This document shows positions 53,269 to 61,633 of a DNA stretch of 64,000 nucleotides, in pieces (position 1 is the first letter of the stretch; each line of letters opens with the position of its first letter). The notes beneath the pieces were generated by a model that made no database searches, was not told the origin of the DNA, and worked only from the letters and a program-made list of their open reading frames with translations. A program made the translations under genes and the position numbers. Origin of the DNA: Exiguobacterium aurantiacum DSM 6208 (GTDB lineage: Bacteria; Bacillota; Bacilli; Exiguobacteriales; Exiguobacteriaceae); contig NZ_JNIQ01000001.1 of NCBI RefSeq assembly GCF_000702585.1, positions 2,299,001-2,363,000 of the forward strand. The letters run 5' to 3'.

Positions 53269-53829
53269 TTAAGATTTTGCGTGGCGCTTCCAAAATTCAA
53301 TCCAATTATAATACTCGGATAACACTTTCTCGATTTGAGCAATCGACTTCTCATCCTTCAGCCCTTCAGTACCAATCTTTTCTTTACAATGCGTAATAAA
53401 GATTTCATTTCCCGGCAAAACATTTGCCTTATTTGTGGCAAATACTTGACGGAGGTGAATTTGACATCGGGCTGTCCCGAGTATGCCTGGAGACGCCCCG
53501 GCAATCATGACCGGTTTGCCTCCGAGAGGCGAACCGGGTTCGAGTGAGAGCCAGTCGATCGCATTTTTCAAAACGCCGGGAATACTATGATTGTACTCTG
53601 GGGTCACGACGAGAAACCCATCCGCTTCCCGCACCGATCGCTTGAACGCCACGACGTCTTCCGGCTCGTCCGGGTCGATCAAGTCATCATTGAACAACGG
53701 CAACTCGATCGACTCGACGCTGACGTCAAACCGGTCACGCCCGAGCTCGATGATCGAGTGCAGGAGAGCCGTGTTATAAGACGCTTTTCGTAAACTTCCG
53801 GAAACGGCGACAAGCTTAAACTTCTCCAT
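53269..53829 (-). CDS. NADPH-dependent FMN reductase (flavodoxin fold)
   Basis: A 186-residue flavoprotein of the azoreductase/YieF type. The FMN phosphate loop is AVSGSLRKASYNTALL, the flavin-contacting loop VVTPEYNHSIPGVLKNAIDWLS and the third loop IAGASPGILGTARCQIHLRQVF. It reduces FMN, quinones or azo dyes with NADPH. It overlaps the following hydrolase gene by 14 bases and forms a three-gene operon with it and a GNAT. Confidence 0.9.
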   Translation of the reverse strand: MEKFKLVAVSGSLRKASYNTALLHSIIELGRDRFDVSVESIELPLFNDDLIDPDEPEDVVAFKRSVREADGFLVVTPEYNHSIPGVLKNAIDWLSLEPGSPLGGKPVMIAGASPGILGTARCQIHLRQVFATNKANVLPGNEIFITHCKEKIGTEGLKDEKSIAQIEKVLSEYYNWIEFWKRHAKS

Positions 53830-54535
53830 GAGATACCTCCTCGAGCCATGCGTTAATGAATTTCGCTTCCTCTATCGGTGCTTCCATCATCCCCATGTGA
53901 CTGACCGGCAGACTCCGTTTCGTATGACGATCCGCTCCTATGAACGCACGCGCCTCATCCATGTTCGGGTCTTTATCGCCATATATGAACAGGCCCGGCA
54001 ACAACGTATCTCGCACTGTCTTCGTCTCATCGACGCGGTCACGGATGGCACGCTGGGCAGACAGGATCCCATCTTTTGACATCGCATAGCCGATTTGTTT
54101 GGCGCGTTCGATCAACGTCGCTTCCGAGTCTTTGGCGAACACGCCCGGTACCATCGTATCGATGAACGGGTTGACGCCTTCTTCGACGACCCGTTCCATC
54201 GCTTGATTGCGTTTCTCTTTCGCCTGATCCGTGTCCGCGGCTGCGGTCGAGTGAATCAAACCGAATCCCGACAGCTCTTCACCGTAACGGCGGACGAGGT
54301 TCGTCGCGATATATCCGCCGAACGAGTGACCGAGCACGACCGGCCGCTCAAGCCCTCGAAGTCTAATCTCCTCAATGACCCAATCCGCGAACTCGTCCAT
54401 CGTCTCTGGTCCGGCCTCACGCCCGTCATGACCCGGCAACGTGAGGGCATAGACGTCCGCCTGCAAGAGCGGTTCCAACTCCTCAAAATACGCCGGGGAC
54501 CCGCACAGCCCGTGTAACAATACGACTTGTCTCAT
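53816..54535 (-). CDS. Alpha/beta-hydrolase
   Basis: A 239-residue hydrolase: oxyanion motif VVLLHGLCGSPAYFEE, nucleophile elbow LGHSFGGYIA, acid in FIYGDKDPNMDEARAF and the catalytic His in LPVSHMGMMEAP. The start MRQVVLLHG at 54535 follows AAAGGAGG and shares a TAATG overlap with the upstream acetyltransferase stop. The substrate is unknown, an esterase or lipase-like activity is likely. Confidence 0.87.
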   Translation of the reverse strand: MRQVVLLHGLCGSPAYFEELEPLLQADVYALTLPGHDGREAGPETMDEFADWVIEEIRLRGLERPVVLGHSFGGYIATNLVRRYGEELSGFGLIHSTAAADTDQAKEKRNQAMERVVEEGVNPFIDTMVPGVFAKDSEATLIERAKQIGYAMSKDGILSAQRAIRDRVDETKTVRDTLLPGLFIYGDKDPNMDEARAFIGADRHTKRSLPVSHMGMMEAPIEEAKFINAWLEEVSHGEV

Positions 54536-55104
54536 TATTTGTCCTCCTTTGTCAGCCATTCGTCCCGCAACAACCGATACATCGTCAAATCCATGAACCG
54601 GCCGTGACTATAGGCATAATCATGCAATAATCCTTCTTTGGTGAAACCGAGCTTTTGGACCAATCGGTTCGATCCGTCGTTTTCAGGGGCGACGAGTGCC
54701 GAAATCCGATGAAACTTGAACTCGTTGAAGCCGTGCTCGATGACCGCCGTCGCCGCCTCAAAGGCGACACCTTGACGCCAGTGACTGCGCGCCACTTCGA
54801 AGCCGATCTCGGCCCGGTAATATTGCGGCGTCCAATTATGAAATCCGATCGTGCCGACGAGTTCATCAGTCGAACGGTCACAAATCGCCCAACGGATCGC
54901 CTTGCCTTGCTGAAACTGGTCTTTAAAATACGCGATGACATTTTTCGCTTCGTAGACGGCGAGGAGCGGGTCGGACCCGTAATAGCGCATGACCTCGTCC
55001 GTCGACAAGATGGCATAGAGCGCCCGCGCATCACGGGGTTCTAATTCTCTCAACGTGAAGCGATTCGTAGCGAGCTCCGGAAAACTCTTTCTCAATCCCC
55101 ACAT
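54535..55104 (-). CDS. GNAT acetyltransferase, RimJ/RimL type
   Basis: A 189-residue N-acetyltransferase with the family pattern TNRFTLRELEPRDARALYAILSTDEVMRYYG at the start, IGFHNWTPQYYRAEIGFEVARSHWRQGVAFEAATAVIEHGFNEFKFHRISALVAPENDGSNRLVQKLGFTKEG in the acetyl-CoA region and a C-terminal strand. Substrates of this type are protein N-termini or small amines. The first gene of the three-gene operon with the hydrolase and FMN reductase. Confidence 0.85.
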   Translation of the reverse strand: MWGLRKSFPELATNRFTLRELEPRDARALYAILSTDEVMRYYGSDPLLAVYEAKNVIAYFKDQFQQGKAIRWAICDRSTDELVGTIGFHNWTPQYYRAEIGFEVARSHWRQGVAFEAATAVIEHGFNEFKFHRISALVAPENDGSNRLVQKLGFTKEGLLHDYAYSHGRFMDLTMYRLLRDEWLTKEDK

Positions 55105-55245
55105 ACTGAACCCGCCTTTCTTTTTACTTTCTTCAATTATAGCTTGTTTTCCTCAAAAACCATCAGTTGAACCTTCTCGAACATGGCGTCCTGTAAACGA
55201 ATTTGGTAAAATCAAGTATAGCGACTTCAAACTGAGGGGATCATT

Positions 55246-55977
55246 ATGTCAAAACAGTTGTTCTACATGAAACAAGACCAAGATTTGCAACGTTTCACAC
55301 TGCACGGGGTGACATTGAGCGATGTCGCCGAGGCGCTCTCGCTCGCTCGCCCGATGATTATCTGCCGGACCGACGTCAAAGGGATGCGCCAATCGACACG
55401 GACCCGTTTCCGTTATATCGAGGCGCATGAACTCGCTACGTTTTCAACACGGTATTTGAACAATCAGACGACGTTCACCGCCATCGACTTTACCGACTAT
55501 CATGTGCTTGAATCGTTATCGGACCACGAGATTGCCGAGATTCTGTTTTTAAGCCATATGGAACGAGGGTTGAAAACGCCGTTTCTCCACTCGATCCAAA
55601 ACGAGATCGCCTTCTTCAACGAAGCGAACGACCGCCACAGTAGCCTGTACATAAAAGAGTGGGCGTCGATCAATCGCTTCATGCAGAGCATCTTGCAAAG
55701 TAAACTCGACCGTGACATTCGAAATATCAGCTTCGTGCCGATCCCGCTCCCGGTCATCGATGAGTTGCTCGCCTTGGCCCCGCAAGGGTTAATCATTGAT
55801 TTCGATCATACGAAACGCAGTTTGTTCAACCGACAAGTCACGATCTCCTTTTACGTGGCCGGACGCTACGAAGACATGTCCGTCCTCGAAGAAGATTTTG
55901 ATGCGAAAAAAGAATCGATCGCGTTGAAAGGGCAACTGACGTATCGACGCCGCACATGGGAAGTGGAACGCTTTTAA
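55246..55977 (+). CDS. Hypothetical protein, 243 aa
   Basis: No family is recognised. The protein is soluble and rich in Thr, Ser and Arg, with segments MIICRTDVKGMRQSTRTRFRYIEAHELATFSTRYL, YHVLESLSDHEIAEILFLSHMER, ASINRFMQSILQSKLDRDIRNI and a C-terminal beta part LFNRQVTISFYVAGRYEDMSVLEEDF. The ATG at 55246 follows TGAGGGGATCATT. It has its own terminator at 55999. It may be lineage-specific. Confidence 0.72.
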   Translation: MSKQLFYMKQDQDLQRFTLHGVTLSDVAEALSLARPMIICRTDVKGMRQSTRTRFRYIEAHELATFSTRYLNNQTTFTAIDFTDYHVLESLSDHEIAEILFLSHMERGLKTPFLHSIQNEIAFFNEANDRHSSLYIKEWASINRFMQSILQSKLDRDIRNISFVPIPLPVIDELLALAPQGLIIDFDHTKRSLFNRQVTISFYVAGRYEDMSVLEEDFDAKKESIALKGQLTYRRRTWEVERF

Positions 55978-55998
55978 GGTCATCCGGGCATCAAAGCG

Positions 55999-56029
55999 AA
56001 AAGAACCTAATCTTTTTAGGTTCTTTTTT
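55999..56029 (+). terminator. Terminator of the 55246 gene
   Basis: AAAGAACCTAA pairs with TTAGGTTCTTT around TCTTT and runs into TTTTTTA. Confidence 0.88.
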
Positions 56030-56099
56030 ATTATCCCGCCATTCTCCCTCCCGTCCTAAACCGCTTCATGGCGCCATAAAAAACTATTTTTAAATTTTG

Positions 56100-56249
56100 A
56101 TAACAAATTGTCTAAATTTTTCGTTAAATTGACTCTTTTCTTTTATTCCGAGGACGGTATACTAGGAATAACCTTCTTGGAGAATGGAAGGCAATATAGA
56201 GAAAGCGAGGTGAAAATCTATTCATCACGCGGATGGATAGATACACGAA
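56100..56249 (+). promoter_or_regulatory. Upstream region of the 56250 gene with an inverted repeat
   Basis: TTATTCC (56143-56149) and GGAATAA (56165-56171) form a perfect 7-bp inverted repeat around the -10-like TATACT (56159-56164). No good -35 at 17 bp. A good ribosome binding site (GAGGTG, 56208-56213) leads to no plausible start at normal spacing, only to a 9-codon frame from ATG 56232. This may be a leader peptide or simply chance. Confidence 0.35.
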
Positions 56250-56537
56250 ATGGAACAACTGAAAGTACAGGGAATTTCTTCGTTCACCAAGTTTGCGACG
56301 AATGGAAAAATGCTGAAATTGAAAGATGCTATTGCCGGCGAGCAACGAATTTCGCTGCAGGAAGCGACCGATATTCAAGTATCGCTGCTCGACGAGGACC
56401 ATTCGCGCTTCACTATATTCGGTCAGTCTAACCCGCTCGTGGAACTGACCCTCCCTCACCATTCTTGTGACGTGCTCCACGCTTGGCTGTTGCACAAGCT
56501 AAAACGACAAAAAATCAAATTGGCTTCGAACGCGTAA
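56250..56537 (+). CDS. Hypothetical protein, 95 aa
   Basis: MEQLKVQGISSFTKFATNGK onward, a soluble protein with LKDAIAGEQRISLQEATDIQVSLLDEDHSRFTIFGQ and an acidic C-terminal part, ending in basic residues. The ATG at 56250 has only a weak ribosome binding site; an in-frame TAG lies just upstream. A strong terminator follows the stop. No family is recognised, and the coding call rests on the frame length and the terminator. Confidence 0.55.
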   Translation: MEQLKVQGISSFTKFATNGKMLKLKDAIAGEQRISLQEATDIQVSLLDEDHSRFTIFGQSNPLVELTLPHHSCDVLHAWLLHKLKRQKIKLASNA

Positions 56538-56539
56538 CG

Positions 56540-56583
56540 AAAATAAGCCGTCTCCCGTTTATTCAAGGGAGACGGCTTATTTT
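56540..56583. terminator. Bidirectional terminator between the 56250 gene and the PTS operon
   Basis: AAAATAAGCCGTCTCCC pairs with GGGAGACGGCTTATTTT around a 10-base loop. Confidence 0.92.
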
Positions 56584-56595
56584 GTGATGATTTCA

Positions 56596-57858
56596 TCAAG
56601 TGAACAGCGAGACGATCCAGCTGATTAAAATCCCGACGAGTGCGAAATCGGAGTCACCGAACGTCGTACTCTCGAATCCGAGGTTGCCTAGAAGCGGCAA
56701 CAGCAAGGCAGGCAAGAAACTGATCAACAATCCGTTCGCGAATGCACCGAGCAAGGCACCTCGACGTCCTCCGGTCGCATTTCCGAACACCCCGGCCGTC
56801 GCTCCCGTGAAGAAGTGGGGGACAAGCCCTGGTACGATGACCGCAAGACCGAAGAGCGGTAAGAAGAACATGGCGATCAAGCCGGCCGTGAAGCTCGCCA
56901 AGAACCCGATGATGACGGCGTTCGGTGCGAACGGGAAGACCGTCGGACAGTCGAGCGCCGGTTTCGCGTTCGGCACCATCTTGTCGGCGATCCCTTTGAA
57001 CGCTGGGACGATCTCCGCGATCAACATGCGGACACCCGCGAGGACGATGTAGACACCCGCAGCGAACGTGATCGCTTGAATGACCGAGAAGACGATATAG
57101 TTCGATCCGCCCGATAGCTCACTTTCAATGAACGCCGGACCGGCAAACAAGGCGACGACGACGAACAAGAGCGTCATCGTCAACGAGACGGCGACCGACG
57201 TATCGCGAAGGAAACCGAGTTGTTTCGGCACTTTGATCTGTTCCGTCGAATGCTCTTTGTTCCCGGCATATTTCCCGATTGTCCCAGAGACGAAATACCC
57301 GAGTGAACCGAAGTGTCCGACCGCAAAGTCGTCCGAGCCCGTGATTTGACGGACGAACGGTTGCAAGAGCGCCGGGAAAAGAACCATACAGAGCCCGAGC
57401 AGCACCGAACCGACCGCGACGAGGACGACTCCGTCTAAGCCTGATACCGACAAGATCGCAGCGAGCAAGCTCGCCATGAAGAGTGTGTGGTGACCCGTCA
57501 AGAAAATATATTTGAACGGGGTGAACCTTGCCAAGACGATGTTCATGATCATCCCGAACACCATGATCATCGCCGTCTCGACGCCGAACGCGTCTTGGGC
57601 GACGGCGACAATGGCTTCGTTGTTCGGAATGACACCGCGAATACTGAACGCCTCATCGAACATCCGTCCAAAGATGTCGAGCGCGGCAATGATAACACCA
57701 GCCCCCGCGCCGATGATGACAAATCCCATGATTGTCTTCAACGTCCCCGAAACGACGGACGCGACGTCTTTCTTTTGAAGCATGAGACCGATCAATGCGA
57801 ACAGACCGACCAAAATGGCTGGTGTTCCCAGTATGTCCCGCATAATCAAATCAAGCAT
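56596..57858 (-). CDS. PTS ascorbate-type EIIC permease (UlaA family)
   Basis: A 420-residue membrane permease with about eleven helices of the UlaA/SgaT superfamily. Conserved stretches include GVIPNNEAIVAVAQDAFGVETAMIMVFGMIMNIVLARFTPFKYIFLTGHHTLFMASLLAAI, LDCPTVFPFAPNAVIIGFLASF and HFFTGATAGVFGNATGGRRGALLGAFANGLLISFLPALLLP. It pairs with the IIB upstream and the IIA carried by the regulator. No ascorbate catabolic genes are beside it, so the sugar is unproven. Confidence 0.88.
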   Translation of the reverse strand: MLDLIMRDILGTPAILVGLFALIGLMLQKKDVASVVSGTLKTIMGFVIIGAGAGVIIAALDIFGRMFDEAFSIRGVIPNNEAIVAVAQDAFGVETAMIMVFGMIMNIVLARFTPFKYIFLTGHHTLFMASLLAAILSVSGLDGVVLVAVGSVLLGLCMVLFPALLQPFVRQITGSDDFAVGHFGSLGYFVSGTIGKYAGNKEHSTEQIKVPKQLGFLRDTSVAVSLTMTLLFVVVALFAGPAFIESELSGGSNYIVFSVIQAITFAAGVYIVLAGVRMLIAEIVPAFKGIADKMVPNAKPALDCPTVFPFAPNAVIIGFLASFTAGLIAMFFLPLFGLAVIVPGLVPHFFTGATAGVFGNATGGRRGALLGAFANGLLISFLPALLLPLLGNLGFESTTFGDSDFALVGILISWIVSLFT

Positions 57859-57892
57859 ACGTTATTCCCCCTCCCTGTCCCGAAATTGTTCG

Positions 57893-58159
57893 TTAAAGCT
57901 TGTCGCTCAACTGGGCTTTGATTTGCTCGATATCCATCACGTTCTCAAGTGCGACAATCGTCCGTGTCCCGTCATCTAACGTCGTGATGATGTCTTTTGC
58001 GCCGAGGTAAATATCCGCCGGTTCCGTCCGAGCCGTGGCAATGTCCGTGTGCGACACTTCCGCTTCTTTCCCCATCTGTTCGAGCGCTTTTTTCACGTTC
58101 AACTCCATGATGAAACTTGATCCTAACCCGTTCCCGCATACTACTAAAATCTTTTTCAT
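57893..58159 (-). CDS. PTS EIIB component (UlaB/SgaB type)
   Basis: An 88-residue EIIB with the phosphorylated Cys8 in MKKILVVCGNGLGSSFIMELNVKKAL, the family hallmark. It receives phosphate from EIIA and passes it to sugar carried by the UlaA-type permease. It is three bases behind the regulator gene and 34 before the permease gene; the three form one transcription unit. Confidence 0.92.
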   Translation of the reverse strand: MKKILVVCGNGLGSSFIMELNVKKALEQMGKEAEVSHTDIATARTEPADIYLGAKDIITTLDDGTRTIVALENVMDIEQIKAQLSDKL

Positions 58160-58162
58160 GAT

Positions 58163-60181
58163 TTATTCCTCCTCCGAATATTTAGTGATGACTTGTAACA
58201 TTTGTTCAATCGACTCGGCGTGTAATACTTCTGACAAATCGGTACCGTTACCGAGCAGCTCCGTCAGTTGCGCCAGCGCTTTTAAATGGGTCGTCTGATC
58301 AATCGCCGCGAGGACGAAGAAGAGACGGACGGGCTTGTCGGTCGGAAAGACGACCGGTTCTGTAAGCTTCAAAACGCTCATGCCGAGCTCGCGGACCCCG
58401 TCTTCAGGACGAGCGTGTGGAATGGCCACGTCCGGCATCAATACGATATACGGGCCATGCTGTTCCACGTTGTCAATCATCGTCTCGACGTATCGTGTCT
58501 CAATCGCCCCGTTGCTTTCAAGCGGACGGGCCGCGAGACGGATCGCTTCTTTCCAATCAGTTGCACGTTCCAATAACTGCACATTGTCGTGCGTAATCAA
58601 TTCATTCAACACTGGTTGTTCCCCCTCTGACCTCATCGGGTTTTGATTCGGATTGAGCAACATTCGCAACGCTTGCTTCAATTGCCTTTCATTCGTGACG
58701 TTTGCATATTTTTTCACGATGGTCATGACGTCGTCGATGTGAATCGGCTCGTCTGAGATTCGGTTGAAAAAACGTTGACCGACCTCTTGCTTCAAGGCAA
58801 CTTGTTCAAGCCGTGTCGGCAATGTCGGGACGAGCATGACGTGGGCCACCCGCTGGATCTCGCGAGGTAGTGGCACGGTCGTGAAGACGATGTCGACGAG
58901 CGGGACGAACCGTTCAACGTCCCGTTGTGAAATCGGCGGCAAAAAGATAAACTCCGGAAACTGGTTTTTCAAGATGTGATCAAGCATACGCGAGACGCTG
59001 ACCCCGCTCGGGCAGACGACGACCGCTTTCATCTTTTCATCGAGATGTTGTCCTTGACGATGAAGATGGGCGGCGAAGTGAAGGGTGTAATACATCACTT
59101 CGATTTTAGGGACGTCTTTGCCTAAAAGTTGACGGAACGGATCGAGCGACCGCTCCACGAGAACGTTCAATACTTGGTGCTCTTTCATCACGTACCGTTC
59201 CAATTCTCTCGGCGCCTCCAGACCGGTGTATACGCGTTGCATCGTCGCTTTCGAATGAAGGACGAGCTTTTCGCAAAGCGCTTCCCGCTCGATGATGAAC
59301 GTACAGCTCAACGTTTCGAACCGTTCAATCACTTCCATCATGGCGGCCGCCAAATGCTGTTGCACGTCTGCTTCCATCTCTTCTTCCATTTTCGGCCCGC
59401 TCTTGACGAGCATATCGAGCGTCACCCACAAGTGAGGCACTTGATCAAAATGCTGCCGTAACGATTCATCCGTGTTTTCCGCTAAAATGACGTCCTCTTC
59501 ATCGAGCGGCACGATGCTTGAGAGGCGTTGACCAATCAAGAGGAAATAGGCGAGCTTTTCCCGGTGGCTCTCAACGAACTGGAATTGACGCATCTGTTCG
59601 TATGACTCGATTTTGTTTCGCCAGCGGTCGAGTTCATCTCGCCACTCCGCGATCACAGTGCTGACGAGACGTTCTTTCGTCGATAGCTCCATCATTCGTT
59701 CGACGGCTCGATACATGTAGAGCGCCAACGTCTGAGGGTGACCGTTGAAGTGGTACCCGAGTCGCCGCGTGTAGGCAAAATCGAGTCCAAAGTGAGCCGC
59801 GCTTTTCTTCACCCCGTTCAAACTTTCTTGAACGGTAAACTTGGACACATCGAGCAACTGTTGGTAATGGACGGCCGATAAGAACTCTCGGTTCGTCAAC
59901 GTATAGAACACAATCAACAACTCTCGTTCTTCCTCCGAAAAGACAAGGTCGGCGCGTTCCATCTGTTCGACGATACGCGGGTCGTCACGAAGTTGAATCG
60001 ACGTCTTCTCGATGATCAGTGGAGGAAAATCATTGTCGCGCAACCACTCTTGAATGCGATCTAGTTCGTATTCGATCGTCCGTTTCGAATAAGGCAACAT
60101 GACAGCGAGCAGCTGCAGTGTCACGTTGTTCTCATGCATAAGAACTTGGATGATCCGTTTGCTTTTTTCGTTTAATAACAT
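58163..60181 (-). CDS. PTS-regulated transcription factor with HTH, PRD, EIIB-like and EIIA domains
   Basis: A 672-residue regulator of the MtlR/UlaR/BglG group. Order: N-terminal HTH (residues 1-80, TLQLLAVMLPYSKRTIEYELDRIQ), two PRD domains (about 170-280 and 290-385), a EIIB-like domain with Cys390 in VVVCPSGVSVSRML, and a C-terminal EIIA domain with His589 in VAIPHARPEDGVRELG. The EIIA is probably the donor for the adjacent EIIB, so the same protein senses flux and supplies phosphate. Start ATG 60181 follows GTAGGAGG. Confidence 0.92.
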   Translation of the reverse strand: MLLNEKSKRIIQVLMHENNVTLQLLAVMLPYSKRTIEYELDRIQEWLRDNDFPPLIIEKTSIQLRDDPRIVEQMERADLVFSEEERELLIVFYTLTNREFLSAVHYQQLLDVSKFTVQESLNGVKKSAAHFGLDFAYTRRLGYHFNGHPQTLALYMYRAVERMMELSTKERLVSTVIAEWRDELDRWRNKIESYEQMRQFQFVESHREKLAYFLLIGQRLSSIVPLDEEDVILAENTDESLRQHFDQVPHLWVTLDMLVKSGPKMEEEMEADVQQHLAAAMMEVIERFETLSCTFIIEREALCEKLVLHSKATMQRVYTGLEAPRELERYVMKEHQVLNVLVERSLDPFRQLLGKDVPKIEVMYYTLHFAAHLHRQGQHLDEKMKAVVVCPSGVSVSRMLDHILKNQFPEFIFLPPISQRDVERFVPLVDIVFTTVPLPREIQRVAHVMLVPTLPTRLEQVALKQEVGQRFFNRISDEPIHIDDVMTIVKKYANVTNERQLKQALRMLLNPNQNPMRSEGEQPVLNELITHDNVQLLERATDWKEAIRLAARPLESNGAIETRYVETMIDNVEQHGPYIVLMPDVAIPHARPEDGVRELGMSVLKLTEPVVFPTDKPVRLFFVLAAIDQTTHLKALAQLTELLGNGTDLSEVLHAESIEQMLQVITKYSEEE

Positions 60182-60228
60182 GGTAGAGGCCTCCTACAGC
60201 TTTAGTATACGGCAAGCGACGCATAAAA

Positions 60229-60243
60229 ATGTAAGCGTTTACG
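60229..60243 (-). promoter_or_regulatory. cre site at the PTS operon promoter
   Basis: ATGTAAGCGTTTACG on the plus strand matches WTGNAARCGNWWWCA at all but the last position. On the minus strand it lies just upstream of a possible promoter with -10 TATACT (60212-60207), overlapping the -35 region. CcpA bound here would repress the operon in the presence of glucose. Confidence 0.7.
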
Positions 60244-60292
60244 ACAGAGTTTTCGGGTCGGTCCTCCAAAAATTCTGTCTGATGCGTACACA

Positions 60293-60327
60293 TAAAAAAG
60301 CGAGGGAGCTGCTGCCCCCTCGCCGTC
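60293..60327 (-). terminator. Terminator of the pgpA-PAP2 operon
   Basis: GCGAGGG pairs with CCCTCGC around GGCAGCAGCT on the minus strand, followed by TTTTTTA. Confidence 0.85.
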
Positions 60328-60330
60328 CCT

Positions 60331-60525
60331 TTATTCTGCCGTCGGGCTGATCTCGTTGCGGCGATAAATTGTCACCCCACCGTGCTTTGCCTCACCCACG
60401 ACTTGAAAAAGCCATTCTTTTTCGATCAATATCGAGCGTACCGTCAAAAAATCTTCTTTCGGAACCGTGAGCTCCTCGACGGAACCGTCGAGCAACGCTT
60501 GCAAGCGCTGTTCCCATTCATTCAT
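60331..60525 (-). CDS. Small hypothetical protein, 64 aa
   Basis: MNEWEQRLQALLDGSVEELTVPKEDFLTVRSILIEKEWLFQVVGEAKHGGVTIYRRNE, an acidic mixed alpha/beta protein whose C-terminal strands resemble a small nucleic-acid or regulatory module. The start follows GAGGGGGAGCGCGAC and overlaps the end of the preceding gene by 4 bases, making it the last gene of the operon. No family name is recognised. Confidence 0.72.
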   Translation of the reverse strand: MNEWEQRLQALLDGSVEELTVPKEDFLTVRSILIEKEWLFQVVGEAKHGGVTIYRRNEISPTAE

Positions 60526-61049
60526 GTCGCGCTCCCCCTCTCCTTCTCATTGGCCCAGGCGAACAATTGCTGTCCTGTCTTGACGACGTCCCCGTCGACA
60601 TATACGTCATTCGGAACATACGTGACGCCCGGGACCGTCCCGTTGGCGGCCAAGATGACGTCGTTCCCGAGCTTATCTTGTAAATAACGAACCGCGAACG
60701 CGACGACTGCTTCGTCCGACGTCGCATCGACTTGAGCGAGTGCGGCCTCGTACTCGACGTCCCTCTCATTCCGTTCCAACAAGACGCGCCCACCTTGAAG
60801 AAGGGCGTAAGACGGCAATGCGTCGACATGGAAAACTTCGTACGCTTTATAAGCCGTTTCGTCACATGACAATAACGGAATGAACCGCCTAGCAGCCGTC
60901 CATTTCTTCAATTGGAACAACGTGCGCATCGGGGTGAATGACCGGGCCCCGGTTTGATCTTTCTCCACTAAAATCGTCGGTACGTCAGCCATGTCCGCTG
61001 CATGGCGGTCCATGAACAACCAATGTCCGACTTCTACGATGAGTATCAC
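60522..61049 (-). CDS. Thioredoxin-like fold protein without CxxC
   Basis: A 175-residue cytoplasmic protein. The segment KAYEVFHVDALPSYALLQGGRVLLE looks like the thioredoxin-fold cis-proline strand, but no CxxC is present upstream, so it is at best a redox-inactive relative. The C-terminal part, TVPGVTYVPNDVYVDGDVVKTGQQLFAW, is separate. The GTG at 61049 follows GGAGGAAACGTAA and overlaps the PAP2 stop (GTGA). Function is unknown. Confidence 0.65.
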   Translation of the reverse strand: MILIVEVGHWLFMDRHAADMADVPTILVEKDQTGARSFTPMRTLFQLKKWTAARRFIPLLSCDETAYKAYEVFHVDALPSYALLQGGRVLLERNERDVEYEAALAQVDATSDEAVVAFAVRYLQDKLGNDVILAANGTVPGVTYVPNDVYVDGDVVKTGQQLFAWANEKERGSAT

Positions 61050-61633
61050 TTACGTTTCCTCCCTAACCACCACTCCGAGGCGGCGATGACGACGAGTGCG
61101 ACAAGCCATCCTCCAAGGACATCACTAAAATAATGGACGTTCAAGATGACCCGACTAAATGAGACGAGAACGACGAGAGACAGGACGAGGCCGATTGCCC
61201 AAACCGATTTGTCGCTGCGATACATCGTAAACGCAATCAACCCATAAAGCGCGAGCGACCCAGAGGCGTGACCGCTCGGGAAACTATACGTCGTGGCGTC
61301 AAGCGCCGCATCGATGAGCGGACGTTCGATCCCGTAGACGAGTTTCAACGCTTGTGTCAACATGAGCGTCCCGATGACGACGATTGGCAACCGGAACGCC
61401 TCGATCTTCTCTCCGTTCCATAACCAAAACAGCATCCCGATAAACGAGAGCCCGATCAAGACGCGGACGCTGCCGAGCTCTGTGATATGGGCGAATATCG
61501 GTCCTGACAGCGGTGCAACCGTCTCATATATGAAGTCATCAATCGGAACGGCCGCTCCTAAAACGACAATCACCGAGACGAGAGCGTAGCCCATCGTCCC
61601 GGCGATTGTTAGCATCTTCGCTCGGCCGTTCAT
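61046..61633 (-). CDS. PAP2-family membrane phosphatase
   Basis: A 195-residue, six-helix membrane protein with the three PAP2 motifs: KLVYGIERP (motif 1), SFPSGHASGS (motif 2) and SRVILNVHYFSDVLGG (motif 3). Members dephosphorylate undecaprenyl pyrophosphate, phosphatidic acid or phosphatidylglycerophosphate. The overlap with pgpA (TGATG) and with the downstream gene suggests a lipid-metabolism operon. ATG 61633 is preferred over TTG 61636. Confidence 0.9.
   Translation of the reverse strand: MNGRAKMLTIAGTMGYALVSVIVVLGAAVPIDDFIYETVAPLSGPIFAHITELGSVRVLIGLSFIGMLFWLWNGEKIEAFRLPIVVIGTLMLTQALKLVYGIERPLIDAALDATTYSFPSGHASGSLALYGLIAFTMYRSDKSVWAIGLVLSLVVLVSFSRVILNVHYFSDVLGGWLVALVVIAASEWWLGRKRK

Noticed and set aside
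56108-56431. A 107-codon plus-strand frame overlapping the 56250 gene
   Set aside because: Its start lies upstream of the -10-like element and has no ribosome binding site; the residue pattern is uneven. The 56250 frame fits the downstream terminator better.
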